From assembly GCA_029948255.1 (NCBI GenBank), contig JALIZF010001814.1, positions 496,001 to 560,000 on the forward strand: a stretch of DNA of 64,000 nt. Direction: 5' to 3'. Source of the DNA: Telmatactis stephensoni (lineage: Eukaryota; Cnidaria; Anthozoa; Actiniaria; Isophelliidae). A program made the position numbers and the translations under genes. Shown here in pieces: positions 24,401-35,449 of the stretch. Every line of letters begins with the position of its first letter. The stretch's first letter is position 1. A model generated the notes under the pieces. It had not been told where the DNA came from. It was given only the letters and a program-made list of their open reading frames with translations, and ran no database searches.

Positions 24401-26849
24401 ACGAATAAAATCCAATGGAAATCCCAATTCCAAGGACGAAGACAAGGCTTTAACTCTCAAAAAGAGTTTGTCCTTAACACCTACTAGATCTTCTCCGAGG
24501 TTAAGAAATATGGATAACGACTTGTCTAAACTGTCATTAATCTCTTTTAATAGTTCAATTCAGGACGATCCAAGTCCAAAAAAGAGTGTTGGCAAGACTC
24601 CTACTAAAAGTTTATTGCTGACACCCACAAGGGATTCTCCTAGACTAAGAACTAAGGAACACGAATTGTCTAGGTGTGTAGAGACCTGTTCAAATTCTTC
24701 CACCCAAGTGAAATCAAGTCCAAAGAAGAGATTACTGCAAAGTCCAACGAAATTATCTTCAAAGCGGAGGGAAACAGAGAGCGAATCCCTATCTAAAGAC
24801 CACCCTAGTCCGAAAACCAAATTAGTACGAACGCCCAAAAAGCCATTTCCAGGAAAGGTAGACAGTGGGCTTTCAGGAACATCAAGGATGTCGAGCTCTC
24901 CCCCTCCCCTTCGCTCCAGTCCGAGAAAAAAATTGTTGCAAACTCCAACTAGGTCATCTCCAAGGCTTAAGAAGACCGATTGTATCGTGTCTGGATTAAC
25001 AGGAATATCATTGAGCTCTTCCACTCAAGTGCTTCCAAGTCCGAAAAGGGCGATATTTACACCAACAAAATCATCTCCAAGAATAAGGAAAATAGCAAGC
25101 TTACCGTCATGTTCTCCAAATCGTGTGCATCCTAGTCCAACATTTAAGAAGCAAATTGTCCAATCCCCTGTATTTTCTGTGTCATTTGGAAAAGAAGAGG
25201 GTAAAGATTTCAACTATTCTGATGAAGTTGAGAAAATAATAGAGGGACTCTCTAATTTGGAAGATGAAAGTGAGGGTGGACTATCGAAGGGGAATGTTTC
25301 GCAAGATAGAGGTGAAGAACAAAACGATGAAGATGACGAGGAAAGAGAAGTTATTTTGAAAGAGGTTGAATACTCCAGCAACGATGATGTCGCGCTGTCC
25401 CACAAGAATCGCCCTGAAGAAAGTCCTGGTATAAGCGAAGCTAAAAGTAGGCGAAACCGTCTTCAGTTATCGCGTTCAAAGAATAAACAACGGAATAAGT
25501 CTACACGGAGTACTTATAAAAACGTTGGAGGACAAATAGATGAGGTCAACATTTCATATCTCGAAAAAGGCCAAAAAGAGAGGCATTTTCTTTGTCACCC
25601 TGAAGGCGGACAAAGCCAAGATAACAGTACTTCGAACAGGGTTCTGCGTTCTAAGAGAAACCTTACAAATCGCAGTCTGGATAGCATTTTACAAAACATG
25701 GCAGACGATTCGCCAACTTCATGGTCGAAGACCAGAAGCAATAGAGTAGTCCGTTCCAAGTCTGATTTCTCTGGCAGTGAAGTACTATGTTCTTCGAGTC
25801 GTAAACGGCTTTCTTTTAGCCCTTCGAAAAAGGCAGTTCCAAAACATTCCTCAAGAAGAATTCTTAGCCAAGAAAAAAGAGGAGCTCATTCGGTTGATGA
25901 TAAAGAAGCAAATGAACAAGCCAACTCTAAAGATTCTTGTGTGAAAGAAAAGCAAGAAGATCAGCTTGAAACCTCATTGGTGACTAATCCTTCTGAAAAA
26001 GTGGACAACAAAAAATGTAATGAACTAGTGAAGAGCTCTGTTTCGCCCAATACACTTAGGTTATCCACAAGACAAAAAGGTAGTAATCTTGCAGGAGGTC
26101 AGAGATTATTGACATGCAAACAAACTGTTTGCACTCCACCAAGAAAACGTAAAAAAACTCGCAGTCAATCTCAAAACGAGAGCAAACGATCAAGCCCTTT
26201 GAATCAAATTCTCAAGCAACGAAAAAGAAACCGACCACAGCCTTTTAAATCACCACGAACAAAACGTCTTAAAGCAGAGGACGACCCACAAATAAAAACA
26301 GTTACAGAACATCAAGAACTAGAAGTCTTTCCTCTAGGATTAGGTGAACCTACATCCCTTCAAATTGAGCTTGATGATTGTTCCAGGTCTTCAGAGGATA
26401 TGACCTACAAATGGTTTTCAAGCATTTCGGAAATGCAGAGCTCAGACTCCAATGTACCAGAAGATAGAATGGAAAAAGAAATATCGTTGAAGGACGACGG
26501 CAGTAGTGATGAAAACGATGTCTTTGAAGGTCCTTCTTTTTCACTGCGGTCTAAATTGGGATCCCTTAAACCAACTACTCCTCTCTCAGCCAAGAGTATC
26601 CAAATCCTTAAAGAGTCTCCGATTTTATTACAAAACTCCGACGTTTCTTTGCCTCCTGGATCTATTACAAAGAGATGGTCTGACACTTCTCCGGGTGAGA
26701 GAAGCAAAATCGGAAGAGAACGACTAAAGCGTCGAAAATGCTCGGATGCAATCGCAATGATTTCGCCAAACGACGACGAGGACATTGATGATTATGCGAA
26801 ATCAATATCATTTCGTAAGAGCAAAAGATTAAAGCTTGGATCAAGCTAA
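15434..26849 (+). CDS. TICRR: Treslin/TICRR, DNA replication initiation factor
   Basis: Seventeen coding exons keep one frame: 15434-16108, 16497-16782, 17725-18134, 18439-18724, 19040-19154, 19269-19460, 20035-20126, 20353-20408, 20494-20577, 20935-21038, 21429-21513, 21796-21878, 22011-22172, 22643-22804, 23324-23593, 23682-23752, 23935-26849; total 6048 nt, 2015 aa (human about 1910). N-terminal matches to vertebrate Treslin include LFWGFKFYNS, LVHDFQWETNDINSPL, NVVFLLTSCPKS and LYWIDT. The Sld3-Treslin domain lies near residues 733-880 (YQIQVLLRLEL, FLCEIYEGLMQDLPPEL). CDK-type sites ESPLKRS (about S858), ESPLKN and ESPIRFTPRK match the kind that bind TopBP1 BRCT repeats. Treslin with MTBP helps load CDC45 onto MCM2-7 at origins in the nucleus. 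The long basic C-terminus is disordered. The ATG is the first in frame and sits just after the promoter cluster. Confidence 0.95.
16797..16990 (+). mobile_element. tRNA-derived SINE in TICRR intron 2
   Basis: The head has an A-box-like GCATGGTTGAGTTATTAG and B-box-like GAGTTCAAGTCCC. The body contains CCAACTGGTTTGCCTCC followed by GGTTGGGATTCTT, a motif I associate with cnidarian SINEs from memory. It is intronic and sense. Confidence 0.55.
17334..17509. mobile_element. MITE in TICRR intron 2, TGCTAATTAGATGACATC ends
   Basis: TGCTAATTAGATGACATCTA (17334 on) is repeated inverted at 17487-17509. Weaker inverted similarity continues outward through GTGAGTTA, so the full element may be about 17270-17580. 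A relative split by a LINE is at 45448-46133. Confidence 0.65.
19560..19680. repeat. Degenerate tandem repeat, TTACCGTTACCTTA-like
   Basis: Several imperfect TTACC/TTATC units follow CGGTAAGTGGTCGGTAAC in TICRR intron 6. No coding content. Confidence 0.5.
20177..20307. mobile_element. PIF/Harbinger-like MITE in TICRR intron 7, TSD TTA
   Basis: 131 bp with ends GGCCTAGTTCAAACGTCGCA / GCGAAGTTTGAACTAGGCC and TTA on both sides (20174-20176, 20308-20310). It resembles the element at 11580-11812. Confidence 0.85.
21879..22010 (+). other. Stop-free 132-nt intron of TICRR
   Basis: The intron between coding exons 12 and 13 is 44 codons long, has no in-frame stop, and is bounded by CCAAG|GTACAA and TTCTTTTAG|ATACG. 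Retention would add 44 residues inside the Sld3-Treslin domain, between FLREMILPR and YVDQIPSFL, without a frameshift. Confidence 0.6.
22226..22396. mobile_element. Dispersed element in TICRR intron 13
   Basis: GGTATATTACGCGCG at one end and GTCTGTACTCTAATAG at the other are both found, in opposite orientation, in a second copy at 27905-28086. No TIRs were recognised. Confidence 0.6.
22827..22912 (+). other. Hairpin and candidate 31-nt frame-breaking microexon in TICRR
   Basis: A 14-bp perfect hairpin (TTGATTTAGTAAGT / ACTTACTAAATCAA, 22827-22857) precedes a strong acceptor CTGTCTTTCAG and a 31-nt segment (22882-22912, reading LNDRRGLQFS) ending at a strong donor TCA|GTAAGT. Joining exon 14 directly to the exon at 23324 keeps the frame. 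Including these 31 nt shifts it and meets TAA at about 23336. It is either a poison exon or a decoy. Confidence 0.45.
23935..26849 (+). CDS. TICRR: TICRR last exon: disordered, SP/TP-rich C-terminal half
   Basis: One 2.9-kb exon encodes about 970 residues, entered in phase 1 at GEKFPRRSPRR. Residues in the first third form about five imperfect repeats around TPTRSSPRLR, TPTRDSPRLR, SPTKLSSKRR, TPTRSSPRLK and TPTKSSPRIR, each followed by a Ser-rich spacer and a PSPKK motif. Acidic stretches (EEQNDEDDEEREVI) and basic clusters (PPRKRKKTR, PRTKRLK) follow. The C-terminus ends RKSKRLKLGSS. Many S/T-P-x-K/R motifs suggest multisite CDK phosphorylation; the vertebrate Treslin tail also binds BET proteins, which cannot be judged here. 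Confidence 0.92.
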
Positions 26850-26963
26850 AATTGAATCAATAGTGAACCTTATGCGTAGCAAATATGTAGAAAATATTTA
26901 AGAGTTGTTAATATTGTAAATATCGTCGTTTTACTTTCAAAATTTAATTACTGGAATGTTATC

Positions 26964-27440
26964 ACAGGGTTCACACAATCATGGAAAAGTCATGGAAAGT
27001 TCTGGAATTTTTGATTCTTGTCCCAGAATTTTAATTTTTTTGCCAAAAATGTTTTTTAGTTTACTGCCAAAACGCTTGCATCGCGACCAACAACGAATTC
27101 AAACTTTCAGTTGGAATTTGGGTTTTTTTGCTCCGCCAATCATGTGAAGGGAGCGGAGCTTTTGCAAATGCTCTCAAAGGACTTCAAGGCGGATGGCAAA
27201 CATGGATCGAGGTCGGATAGAGGGTATTTGCATAAGCTCCACCCCCTTCACATGATTGGCGGAGTAGAAAAACTCAAGATCCAGATGAAAGTCAAGCGTT
27301 TTCGCATTAAGGTTAGAAATGAAGACATTTTGAAATTTTATGTCAAGTAGAAAAATATCCAGCCCGTTGGTGTGAAACAATCGTCATTAAAAAGACAGGT
27401 ATCATGGAATTTTGTTCCATTGTTTCTGTGTGAGCCCTGT
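26964..27440. mobile_element. 477-bp MITE with long inverted arms
   Basis: Ends are ACAGGGTTCACACA and its inverse TGTGTGAGCCCTGT. Inner arms CTCCGCCAATCATGTGAAGGG (27131-27151) and its exact inverse (27244-27264) show most of the element folds on itself. ATC flanks both ends (26961-26963, 27441-27443), a possible 3-bp target duplication. It lies about 115 bases past the TICRR stop and could include its 3' UTR. Confidence 0.75.
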
Positions 27441-27904
27441 ATCAACTAGAGGGCCTAAAGTGGAATTTCATATGTGTATACCGAACCTAGTTAAGGATGA
27501 TGTTACACGCAACGACGATTTTCCGCGTAGCGCTAACTTGATGATGTGCAGTATATACTACGTGAAAAGCTTTGTAGCGCAGTTATGGCATCGGCAACAA
27601 ATTGCGAGTTTTTGATTTCAAGTCAAAAGCTTGCAACACAAAATACGAATTTGATTCAAGGTGTACCGGTACTGCGCGAAAAATCGTCGTTGCAAATCAT
27701 CTCGTGTACTTCAGCTGAAAACAAAATAGAGAAGTGGTGTTCTTTGATCTAATTCGATATGGCACATGTGAAATTCAAACCAAGGCTTTGATTTTTTTAT
27801 CTGCGAATGGAATGTAAATGTCATTCTCTTATTGTATAAATAGAGACATTGTATATAAAAGTTTAATTATTGCTATCAAAACTTAATAGAATCCAATTAC
27901 CGTT

Positions 27905-28086
27905 CGTCTGTACTCTAATAGATGCACAGATGACGTCAAATGTGCTTAGAACAAAATGTATACCAAAGACGGGGTCGAAATGATGCACGGAGCCGAGCGC
28001 ACGTAACTATGACGTCATCTGTACGTGTTTGCTGTAATCACGCGGTTCTCGGCCAATCAGACCGCGCGTAATATACCAATATAATT
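27905..28086. mobile_element. Second copy of the TICRR intron 13 element, inverted
   Basis: GTCTGTACTCTAATAG...CGCGCGTAATATACC matches 22226-22396 in reverse orientation. It contains two ATGACGTCA-like stretches (CRE-like). No gene was recognised in 27441-28894; an A-rich run with GAA repeats lies at 28626-28662. Confidence 0.6.
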
Positions 28087-28629
28087 TAGCTTGATTGAAG
28101 GAATGGGATGGAATTATTTGGGGAATTGTTGCACCATGAAAGCGCTGTCGCAAATGTACATACTATTTTCGTCGTAATTTATTTGAATTAGATCTTGAGT
28201 TATATATATTCCTCTAGAACAGCTACAAATATCAATCGTTCCCAAGCAAATAATAAGCTGGAAAAGATTTTGTTTTCAAATCAAGATCACCCACTCAACC
28301 TTGAAAACCCTTAACCCAACCCATATTACAATATTGTTATACTGTAATGCTGTAGAAAATCTTTGTCAGGATCGAAACGACTGTGTAAAAACTCAAAGTC
28401 AGAGAAAGCAAGATAAAATTCAAAAAATGAAAATGGTTTAAACGATTTCTCATTTTTTTTCCAGTTCATAGATCTACTATCCATGCATGTGTTCCATCTT
28501 AGTTACTGTTGCTACGTCCGACAAGCCAAATACGTTTTTCTCAGTATACAGCACGATTATACATAGATTGCTGAAAAAATTATATGTCTGTCTTGGAATT
28601 TATTTATTCTAAGAGTATACGTTACAAAA

Positions 28630-28661
<32 letters not shown>

Positions 28662-28894
28662 AATCCAAACAAACAAACAACAACAACAAACAGAAAATGC
28701 GGTAAATCTTTCTGACATCTACGTTTGTGGGACATTCTATAGTCCAGTGGGAATACTGCGCAATTGTTTCATGTTCACTCGAGCAAATTGTGGATCTATG
28801 AATAGTAGCCAGTCACTATAAGCTTTATTCTGAGCGTGAAAAATGATTTTGACGTTTTTTGCTTCATTCAAATTGAGTAATCGATCGACAAATG

Positions 28895-29186
28895 TTTCAG
28901 TTGCTCACCATCTTTATTAATTACTTTAAATTACATGTATGTTTCTTTTAATCGTTCAAGAGGTAGAGGCAGGTGGTCACTAAGACGTAGTTTATATAGG
29001 CTGGACTTATAAGTAGGTAGAACCTAAATAGTGATTAGATTTTGAAGGGTATGGTATATAAATTTCATGGTATAAATTCAAGTTTTAGTAACACTGCCAT
29101 AACCTGCCTTAGACACGATTATCTTATTTAATTAACTTAATTTACTTTTAACTAATCCGTGAGCGTCCATACCAGGGTGAATCGTT
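28895..29186 (-). other. Candidate 3' UTR exon of repeat-protein gene A
   Basis: On the minus strand a good acceptor (TTTCTTTTGCAG|AACG) starts an exon ending near an AATAAA signal (TTTATT at 28913-28918). The same arrangement recurs at 41695-42025 for gene B with clear similarity. The last coding exon of gene A ends CTACTAG|GTAAAG, a donor placed right after the stop codon, so this exon would be untranslated. Confidence 0.5.
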
Positions 29187-29345
29187 CTGCAAAAGAAATC
29201 ATCACAGTTTCAATAGAGCGAAAACAATATAACCATGAAACAAGTACTGACTAAATAGTACAAATAGCACGAATTAAACAATGGAGAACAAAGGTTTTTA
29301 CTACTATTTGGTGCTATCAAGTTGCTAAGTTGTTTCATGGTTTAA

Positions 29346-29477
29346 GGGCCCGTTCACATGAGAGAGGATGCCGCTATGTAGTGGGGATAACTCTTTTGTT
29401 TTGTGTCCCCCAGGGAAAACAAAGCAAAAGAGTTATCCGTACTTCATAGCGGCACCCTCTCTCATGTGAACGGGCCC
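29346..29477. mobile_element. MITE with GGGCCCGTTCACATGAGAG ends
   Basis: Nearly perfect inverted arms GGGCCCGTTCACATGAGAGA / TCTCTCATGTGAACGGGCCC plus inner GATAACTCTTTTGTTTTG / CAAAGCAAAAGAGTTATC form an almost complete hairpin. TAA / TTA flank the ends. Confidence 0.8.
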
Positions 29478-29539
29478 TTAGTGTTAGCGCTCTTACTAGT
29501 CTTCTTTATACATTAAATATTCTCACTGGTAAAAGGATC

Positions 29540-29760
29540 GCGATTTGATATGAATTTTCAAAAATCGAAATTTTGTATGAAAACATTCGCTGGTAGCAGC
29601 AAAGGTTTTCTTCCCGGGGTTTTCTTACAAATTCACACTTTTCAAAAATCCATATTCTCGCGAGTTTTGGATTTAATTCCTTCAAACTTCACTGTCTTGC
29701 TAATTTTAACATGCTCTTTCCAGCTATGGTAATTCTTTTTCTGTTTTACGAATTTAAGGA
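29540..29760 (+). repeat. Foldback family copy b
   Basis: Contains TTCAAACTTCACTGTCTTGC and CTTTCCAGCTATGGTAATTC. It is closest to the copy at 57530-57830, sharing ATATTCTCGCGAGTTTTGGA. Confidence 0.7.
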
Positions 29761-29984
29761 CGGTGCCCTCTATTGTCAGCGCGCACTGCGTTCTGCGCAT
29801 GGCCCTTCGTAGTAAAAACATCGTAAAAACAAAGCAGTTTTGCGATATTTGAATAAATAAAACTTACTTGCTTGTAGAAAAAACATTTGACTGTTCCTGT
29901 AGTAGAATTAAATTCAGTATTGATGAATAAAACTCGCTTAAAAACCACTGTTTTGATCACAAGGACTAGATTTGCCTATTGGCT

Positions 29985-30300
29985 GACACTAGTGAAAAAC
30001 GTCTGCGCATGCGTGCATATTACGATGTTTTCTTAAGAAATGTTTGAGTTTTAGCCTGAAATGAAATGCTCGTGTTCTCGGTGTATACATAAAATTTCTC
30101 TTGTATACTTTTGTGAGACAAAGATATTGTATTTATGAAGACATTATGTTAATACTGGCCCTAAGTTTCAAGAATTGATCTTAAGTTTTGACATTTTGTG
30201 AAAACCGTTGTTGAAGGCAAGCGTAAAAGCGAAATTTGCATAAGTTACAAAAGCACGAAGACGTGACTACGAGCATGCGCAGACGTTTTTCACTAGTGTC
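29985..30300. mobile_element. MITE with 28-bp perfect inverted repeats
   Basis: GACACTAGTGAAAAACGTCT followed by GCGCATGC (29985-30012) is exactly inverted at 30273-30300. The arms include TGCGCATGCG, an NRF1-like palindrome. The element lies in the candidate 3' UTR intron of gene A. Confidence 0.75.
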
Positions 30301-30602
30301 CTATTGGCTGCCATCTCGGAAATGTCCCATAATGCTTTGTAAAATCTGTCTATACTCTGTATGGAGGGCTAGGGATTTCGTCGTATTTCGTGCGTTTATC
30401 GGTAAATAACTTCTTAAATCGCCTGGATACCCCTCTTTTTTCCTTTTGTAAATTATAAACCAAAGAAAATTCTAGAATTATATAAGCTTTTTATAAATTT
30501 ATAATTGAAGAATGATAAAAAATATCACATATTATATTTAGCAATCATAGACTTGAACATCCTAAAACCAAGTAAATATTTTTAAAAAAACATTATTTTC
30601 TT

Positions 30603-31486
30603 TATTGAATAGTAATGAATAAGCTTCATCCACGTTTGTAAATTTTTAATTTACCGAGCTTTCGTGCAATTTGCACATCTTCAGGGCAACTGAATATAAA
30701 AATTACAATTGTTTCATTTGTTTACGATTGTGCCTACACGAACTTACTTTCAACCAATAGAAAACAGCTAGTATATACGTAAGCAATCAAAACCTAAACG
30801 GAAACTATATGCGCGCGCTATGCTCACTATGATTGAGAGAAATAATAGAAAAATATACAAATAGATAATTAAACAAATAAATAAATAGAATAAATAGGAT
30901 AAAATGAACAATAGAATGAATGAATAATTAAATAAACAAAAGACTAAAATTAGGACTTAATGATAGGAGCATAGCACTCAGGGAGAACTCTCCCATTGTC
31001 CCTATTAAATATAGAGTTCTTATTCTTAGATATGATATGGACTGAGGCTTGCCTCATATCTAAGAATAAGAACTCTATATTTAATAGGGACAATGGGAGA
31101 GTTCTCCCTGAGTGCTATGCTCCTATCATTAAGTCCTAATTTTAGTCTTTTGTTTATTTAATTATTCATTCATTCTATTGTTCATTTTATCCTATTTATT
31201 CTATTTATTTATTTGTTTATTTATCTATTTGTATATTTTTCTATTATTTCTCTCAATCATAGTGAGCATAGCGCGCGCATATAGTTTCCGTTTAGGTTTT
31301 GATTGCTTACGTATATACTAGCTGTTTTCTATTGGTTGAAAGTAAGTTCGTGTAGGCACAATCGTAAACAAATGAAACAATTGTAATTTTTATATTCAGT
31401 TGCCCTGAAGATGTGCAAATTGCACGAAAGCTCGGTAAATTAAAAATTTACAAACGTGGATGAAGCTTATTCATTACTATTCAATA
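30603..31486. repeat. 884-bp near-perfect palindrome
   Basis: Left arm 30603-31035 and right arm 31054-31486 are each 433 bp and inverted copies, with one mismatch noticed (AGATAATTAAAC against AGATAAATAAAC), separated by an 18-base spacer. Such identity means a recent event or arm-to-arm gene conversion. Each arm has ATTT-rich sequence, an ATGCGCGCGC tract and, near the outer end, a hammerhead-like core. It lies in the candidate 3' UTR intron of gene A. Transcription from either side would make long double-stranded RNA. Confidence 0.92.
31405..31429 (+). ncRNA. Hammerhead-ribozyme-like core (mirrored at 30660-30684, minus)
   Basis: CTGAAGA, a stem GTGC-AAATT-GCAC, then GAAA reproduces the hammerhead order CUGANGA, stem II, GAAA. 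The extra base between the A and stem II is also seen in Penelope-like element hammerheads as I recall them. Stems I and III are not convincingly resolved, so catalysis is unproven. The mirror copy is on the minus strand of the left arm. Confidence 0.35.
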
Positions 31487-31809
31487 TGGTTATTCCCACG
31501 TACCACTCTATATTAGACATTATTTTCTTTGTTTTCGCGGTTTTATGGTATTACCCTACCAGAGAATTATGCTTAGAGTGTTTTAGGAAAAAAAAGTTTG
31601 AAACTTATTGGAAGTATAGAGGATTTAAAATTGTTTTTCTTTGGGTCGTCAAAAATGCATTTTCGCAACATTTGATGACGTATAACTCATTAAAATGCGT
31701 GATGACCCCCAATTTCTTGGATTCTAACAGCCTACAATGGGTTCTTTCACACCCATATAGATTTTAGAGAAATTAATTACTTTCACATTAGAGGGCTCCG
31801 TCCTTAAAA

Positions 31810-32110
31810 TTACTTAAAAAACTCATTAATAATTCATAAGGCAAACACAATGAAAATCGCCACCGTGACGAGTGTCTTTATATCTGATAAAGATTCGGCC
31901 TAATTTACATCAACTTTAACCTCGATTTTCTCCAAGATAAATGAAGATATTTTTGAATTTCTTTTAGAGAACAACTCTAATATGTGTTGGAGTTTTTTAA
32001 GCCGTATAAAGAACTCGAGATCGTGTTTTATCGGTATAAAGATCCTCGCCTACGGCTCGGATCTTTATATCCGATAAAACACTCTCTCTCGTTCTTTATA
32101 CTATACTTGA
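31810..32110. repeat. Dispersed repeat, inverted relative of 49050-49360
   Basis: Shares ATTCATAAGGCAAACACAAT, ACATCAACTTTAACCTCGAT and a foldback centre (GATAAAGATCC / GGATCTTTATA-like here, GTTGTATCGG / CCGATACAAC there) with the later copy in reverse orientation. Confidence 0.65.
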
Positions 32111-32150
32111 TAAAAGCTCATTAAGACCACAAATTAAAATTAAACTTTAC

Positions 32151-34791
32151 CTAGTAGAACATGTAAACTTCATTGGCAACAAATCCACCAACCCCTCCTC
32201 CACAAGCGTCAGATCTTCCATATTTGCCATAGTTGACATGTTTATCCTTGATGTAATAGCACTGCCTTCCTAAAAGGTCGTACTGCACTGCAAAGCCAAT
32301 TGCATGTTTAGACTCGGCATGGTATGCACAGTTAGCCACTGCTGTTTTAGACGGGTAAATGGCGTAAATAACCCATGGGATTGCACGGAAAAGGACGTTA
32401 TCCTTGAAGCATCCAACATCGCGGTACCCTGTTGAATTAATCAATAGATCGATCAGTCGATGGGTGGTGGGTTGATGGATGGATGGATGAATGAACGAGT
32501 GGATGGATGGATGGATAGATATACCTACTTTGAAAAGAGTAAACATCATTCCTCCAGCTTCCACCGCGGCCATCCTCGCATCCTTTTCCCTCTCCGTACT
32601 TGGCATAGTCTTGTTCAGACCTGGGTCCAGTCCAGCACTCATGTCCATTTTGTACAGCAAAGAGTGGATAGTGCTTCTTTTTTGCAATAGCGGCACATTT
32701 CTTAAGGACGTTGCCTTTATGGAACGCACCTAAGTATTTTGGGAATGCACGACCTTGTTGTCTGTCCTTGTAACAACCAATGTGAATGTATTCTTTGGGA
32801 GATAAATGAGACAAATTAGAAAGTAATAATAATAATATTTATTACTTATAACGCGCATTTTCCATGTGGATATGATCAAATGCGCGAAAGGTCTTTATAC
32901 GATCTTAAGAAGACACCAATCTCTTAGTAACTTCCAGGTTACATGTTGATAATATTTTTCGCTATCCCTTAGCTAATCCTTTGGTAAGATATACAAATTA
33001 CCTGTACTACCTAATAGCAGAGCCCTCATTTAAATTTTAATATTTTTTATGTTTTTAATTTGATTCAAATGAAATGGGTTTCCTGTGGTAATTGACCAAC
33101 ACAGGTTCCATTTGTAAAAGGCTTGAAAAAGTTGAAATAAAGATTATGGATAAAGCTTGTTATCATTTGCTTTGTTTGTATGTTTGTCTTTCGAAGCATA
33201 GTCCTAGTTTCACGCTCAATACAGACGATCATTGATTTCCAACTTTGGCAAGATTTTTAAGTAGTTTTACTGAAGGCATGCATCTTCACGAAACGAGGCA
33301 TGTGCACAATCCTTAACTTTTCCACGGAACCCATACTCCACTCGGTATTCAAGATGGCGATGGACTTGGATTGTCACATTTCATCTGCGGATCCAGTTTT
33401 TGACGATGCATTCAAATATCTTTTCGAAATGACCTGTAAGCCCCAGTTTTTATTCTCCCATTTTGAAGAACTACTAAATATTAACTTTCTGTTAGTTTTT
33501 CAGAAAATTGACATATATTTTTCCATACCGAAAAGCGACATTTTCCGTCTAATCTTGACCCACGAAAACGACAGAATGCGACAATTTTGTTCGAGACCGT
33601 AAGTTGTTGTTGTTGTTGTTGTTTTGTTTTTTTTTCTTTTTTGATACGGCATCTAAATAACGCTTTTAAAACAGATGAATAGTTGGAGAAGCATTCTGGT
33701 ACCTTTTTTCACTATGCTCGATAGTTTTTTCTCGGAATCTCTTTACTTTGTGCTTCGTGACGGAGGCTCTGCAAAGTGCAAAACTGGCTGACTTCTGTCA
33801 TGCAGCTCCCGAAACTTAACGGTGACCCCCTATTCTTGGGGGCTTATTTTATGTGTTTCATGATGATATCAGCATGCTACATTACAGCGAATTTTCCTTT
33901 AAGTGGTCCTTAAGTAGGAAGCTCCCCGATCACATACCCGAATATTGATAGACGTCATTGGCCCATGAACCTCCGACTCCCTTTGAACAGCCAGTGGAAC
34001 TACCGTACTTATCATAAGTGTTACTAGCCTCTGGTCCACCATAACATTGGGTACCATATTGTACGCCGAACGTTTTGAAGCCATCTCTCTTGGCACGCTC
34101 AGCGCAGTGGCGGATGGGATCAATGAGGTATATTCCCAAATACGGCATAGCACGGGTAGCTTGGTCTTTGAAGCAGCCAATGTGCTTGTAGCCTGTTGAA
34201 TTCAAATACATAATTATTATTTCACCCATCTGTTTCAAGTCAATTGGAGGACCGACGGAAAGCAGAGAGAGAACAATTGGTATTTGTAATATCATTTGAT
34301 TATTTTTACTATAAAAATTAATATAAGTGATAAGTGACGTTTCAATTATCACTTATATTAATTTTTATAGTAAAAACCATCAACAAATCTACAGTCATTT
34401 GATTATTTGCTGTGTCAATTTGAAGCCGATGAACGAAGTGAAAATAAGCAGAAATAGAATGGGAATTTGACTAATTAGTTTGCAATCAAATTATCGTCTG
34501 ATTTGATTATTCATTTATTTTTTTCCGTGCCAAGCCAGTGCAGGAAGCTATAGGTGAAATGTAAACGGCTACATTTAGGTAGAAAATCCATATCATAACT
34601 CTGTTCCGATAAGATCTCATTGGTAACGAACAAAACGCCTTCATGTACAAAGTCAATAAAGATGGGGACTTGGTAAGCTTATTATGACATGAGGACCTCC
34701 TTTCGAGAGGGCCATTAAATGTATACTCACCATAATCAATGGCCAGTCCTCCATGGACGAACACAAACAAAGTAGCGAGGAGAAGATACAT
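32151..34791 (-). CDS. Secreted three-repeat Cys-rich protein, gene A
   Basis: Coding exons in transcript order: 34791-34731, 34192-33938, 32792-32529, 32428-32151 (858 nt, 285 aa). The signal peptide is MYLLLATLFVFVHGGLA, followed by IDYG. Each following exon encodes one 85-92-residue repeat of the form GCFKD...RAMPYL...CAERAK...FGVQYGTQCYGGPEA...YDKYG...GCSKGVGGSWANDVY, with four Cys; the internal introns between modules are phase 1, so the repeats look like duplicated exon modules. I do not recognise the family with certainty; GC(F/Y)KD and the CY(G/S)G motif loosely recall WSC domains, but the Cys number is lower. It is extracellular by signal peptide. The third repeat (FAVQYDLLGRQCYYIKD) is the most divergent. 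Intron 3 has a GGAT microsatellite. Confidence 0.85.
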
Positions 34792-35104
34792 ATCTTCAGA
34801 TAAAACCTGAAATATCAAACATAAACATCTTGAAAATTTTGGAATGAATACAACTGTTGTGTGTCATATATCTTTATTTTACAACAATGTGTTAACTTTC
34901 CACTTATAACTGAATGTAAATGTTCTAAATCGTTTGTACATACAAAAAAAAAAAAAAACAACAACAACAACAACAAAAACAAATCAAAACAAAACGAAAA
35001 AAAAAAAAAAAACCCCACACCATTACAAGAATAACCGAATTTTACTAAGTCTGAATCAGGAGGCTCTTTTTTTCCTCGGGATACGATTTAGAATAATTTG
35101 ACCA

Positions 35105-35244
35105 TAAATAAATAAATAAATGAATGAATGAATGAATGAATGAATGAATGAATGAATGAATGAATGAATGAATGAATGAATGAATGAATGAATGAATGAA
35201 CAAATAAATACATACATAAATAAATAAATGAATAATAAATAAAC
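35105..35244. repeat. (AATG)n/(AATA)n microsatellite
   Basis: About 20 uninterrupted TGAA units flanked by AAATA units. Read on the minus strand it gives an artefactual Ile-His-Ser-Phe repeat frame. Confidence 0.95.
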
Positions 35245-35344
35245 ACCAACACACCTACTTACATATATACATACACGAATAAACGAATGAATATAATCAA
35301 TAAAAATTTTTTCAATATGCAGTCGTATCACCAAAAACCAAAAA

Positions 35345-35353
35345 AGAAAAGAG

Positions 35354-35416
<63 letters not shown>

Positions 35417-35448
35417 AAAAACAAAAAAAAAAAAAAACAAAAAAACAA
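35345..35448. repeat. Poly(A)-rich low-complexity tract
   Basis: About 100 bases almost purely A with a few G and C interruptions. Probably an expanded A run or retroposon tail. Confidence 0.9.
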
Positions 35449-35449
35449 T

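Noticed and set aside
24008..25405. Several minus-strand frames opposite the TICRR last exon
   Set aside because: Shadow frames of a Ser/Lys-rich coding exon; no independent domains.
33300..33602. 100-codon plus frame inside the gene A intron
   Set aside because: No recognised domain, no splice partners and not preserved in gene B.
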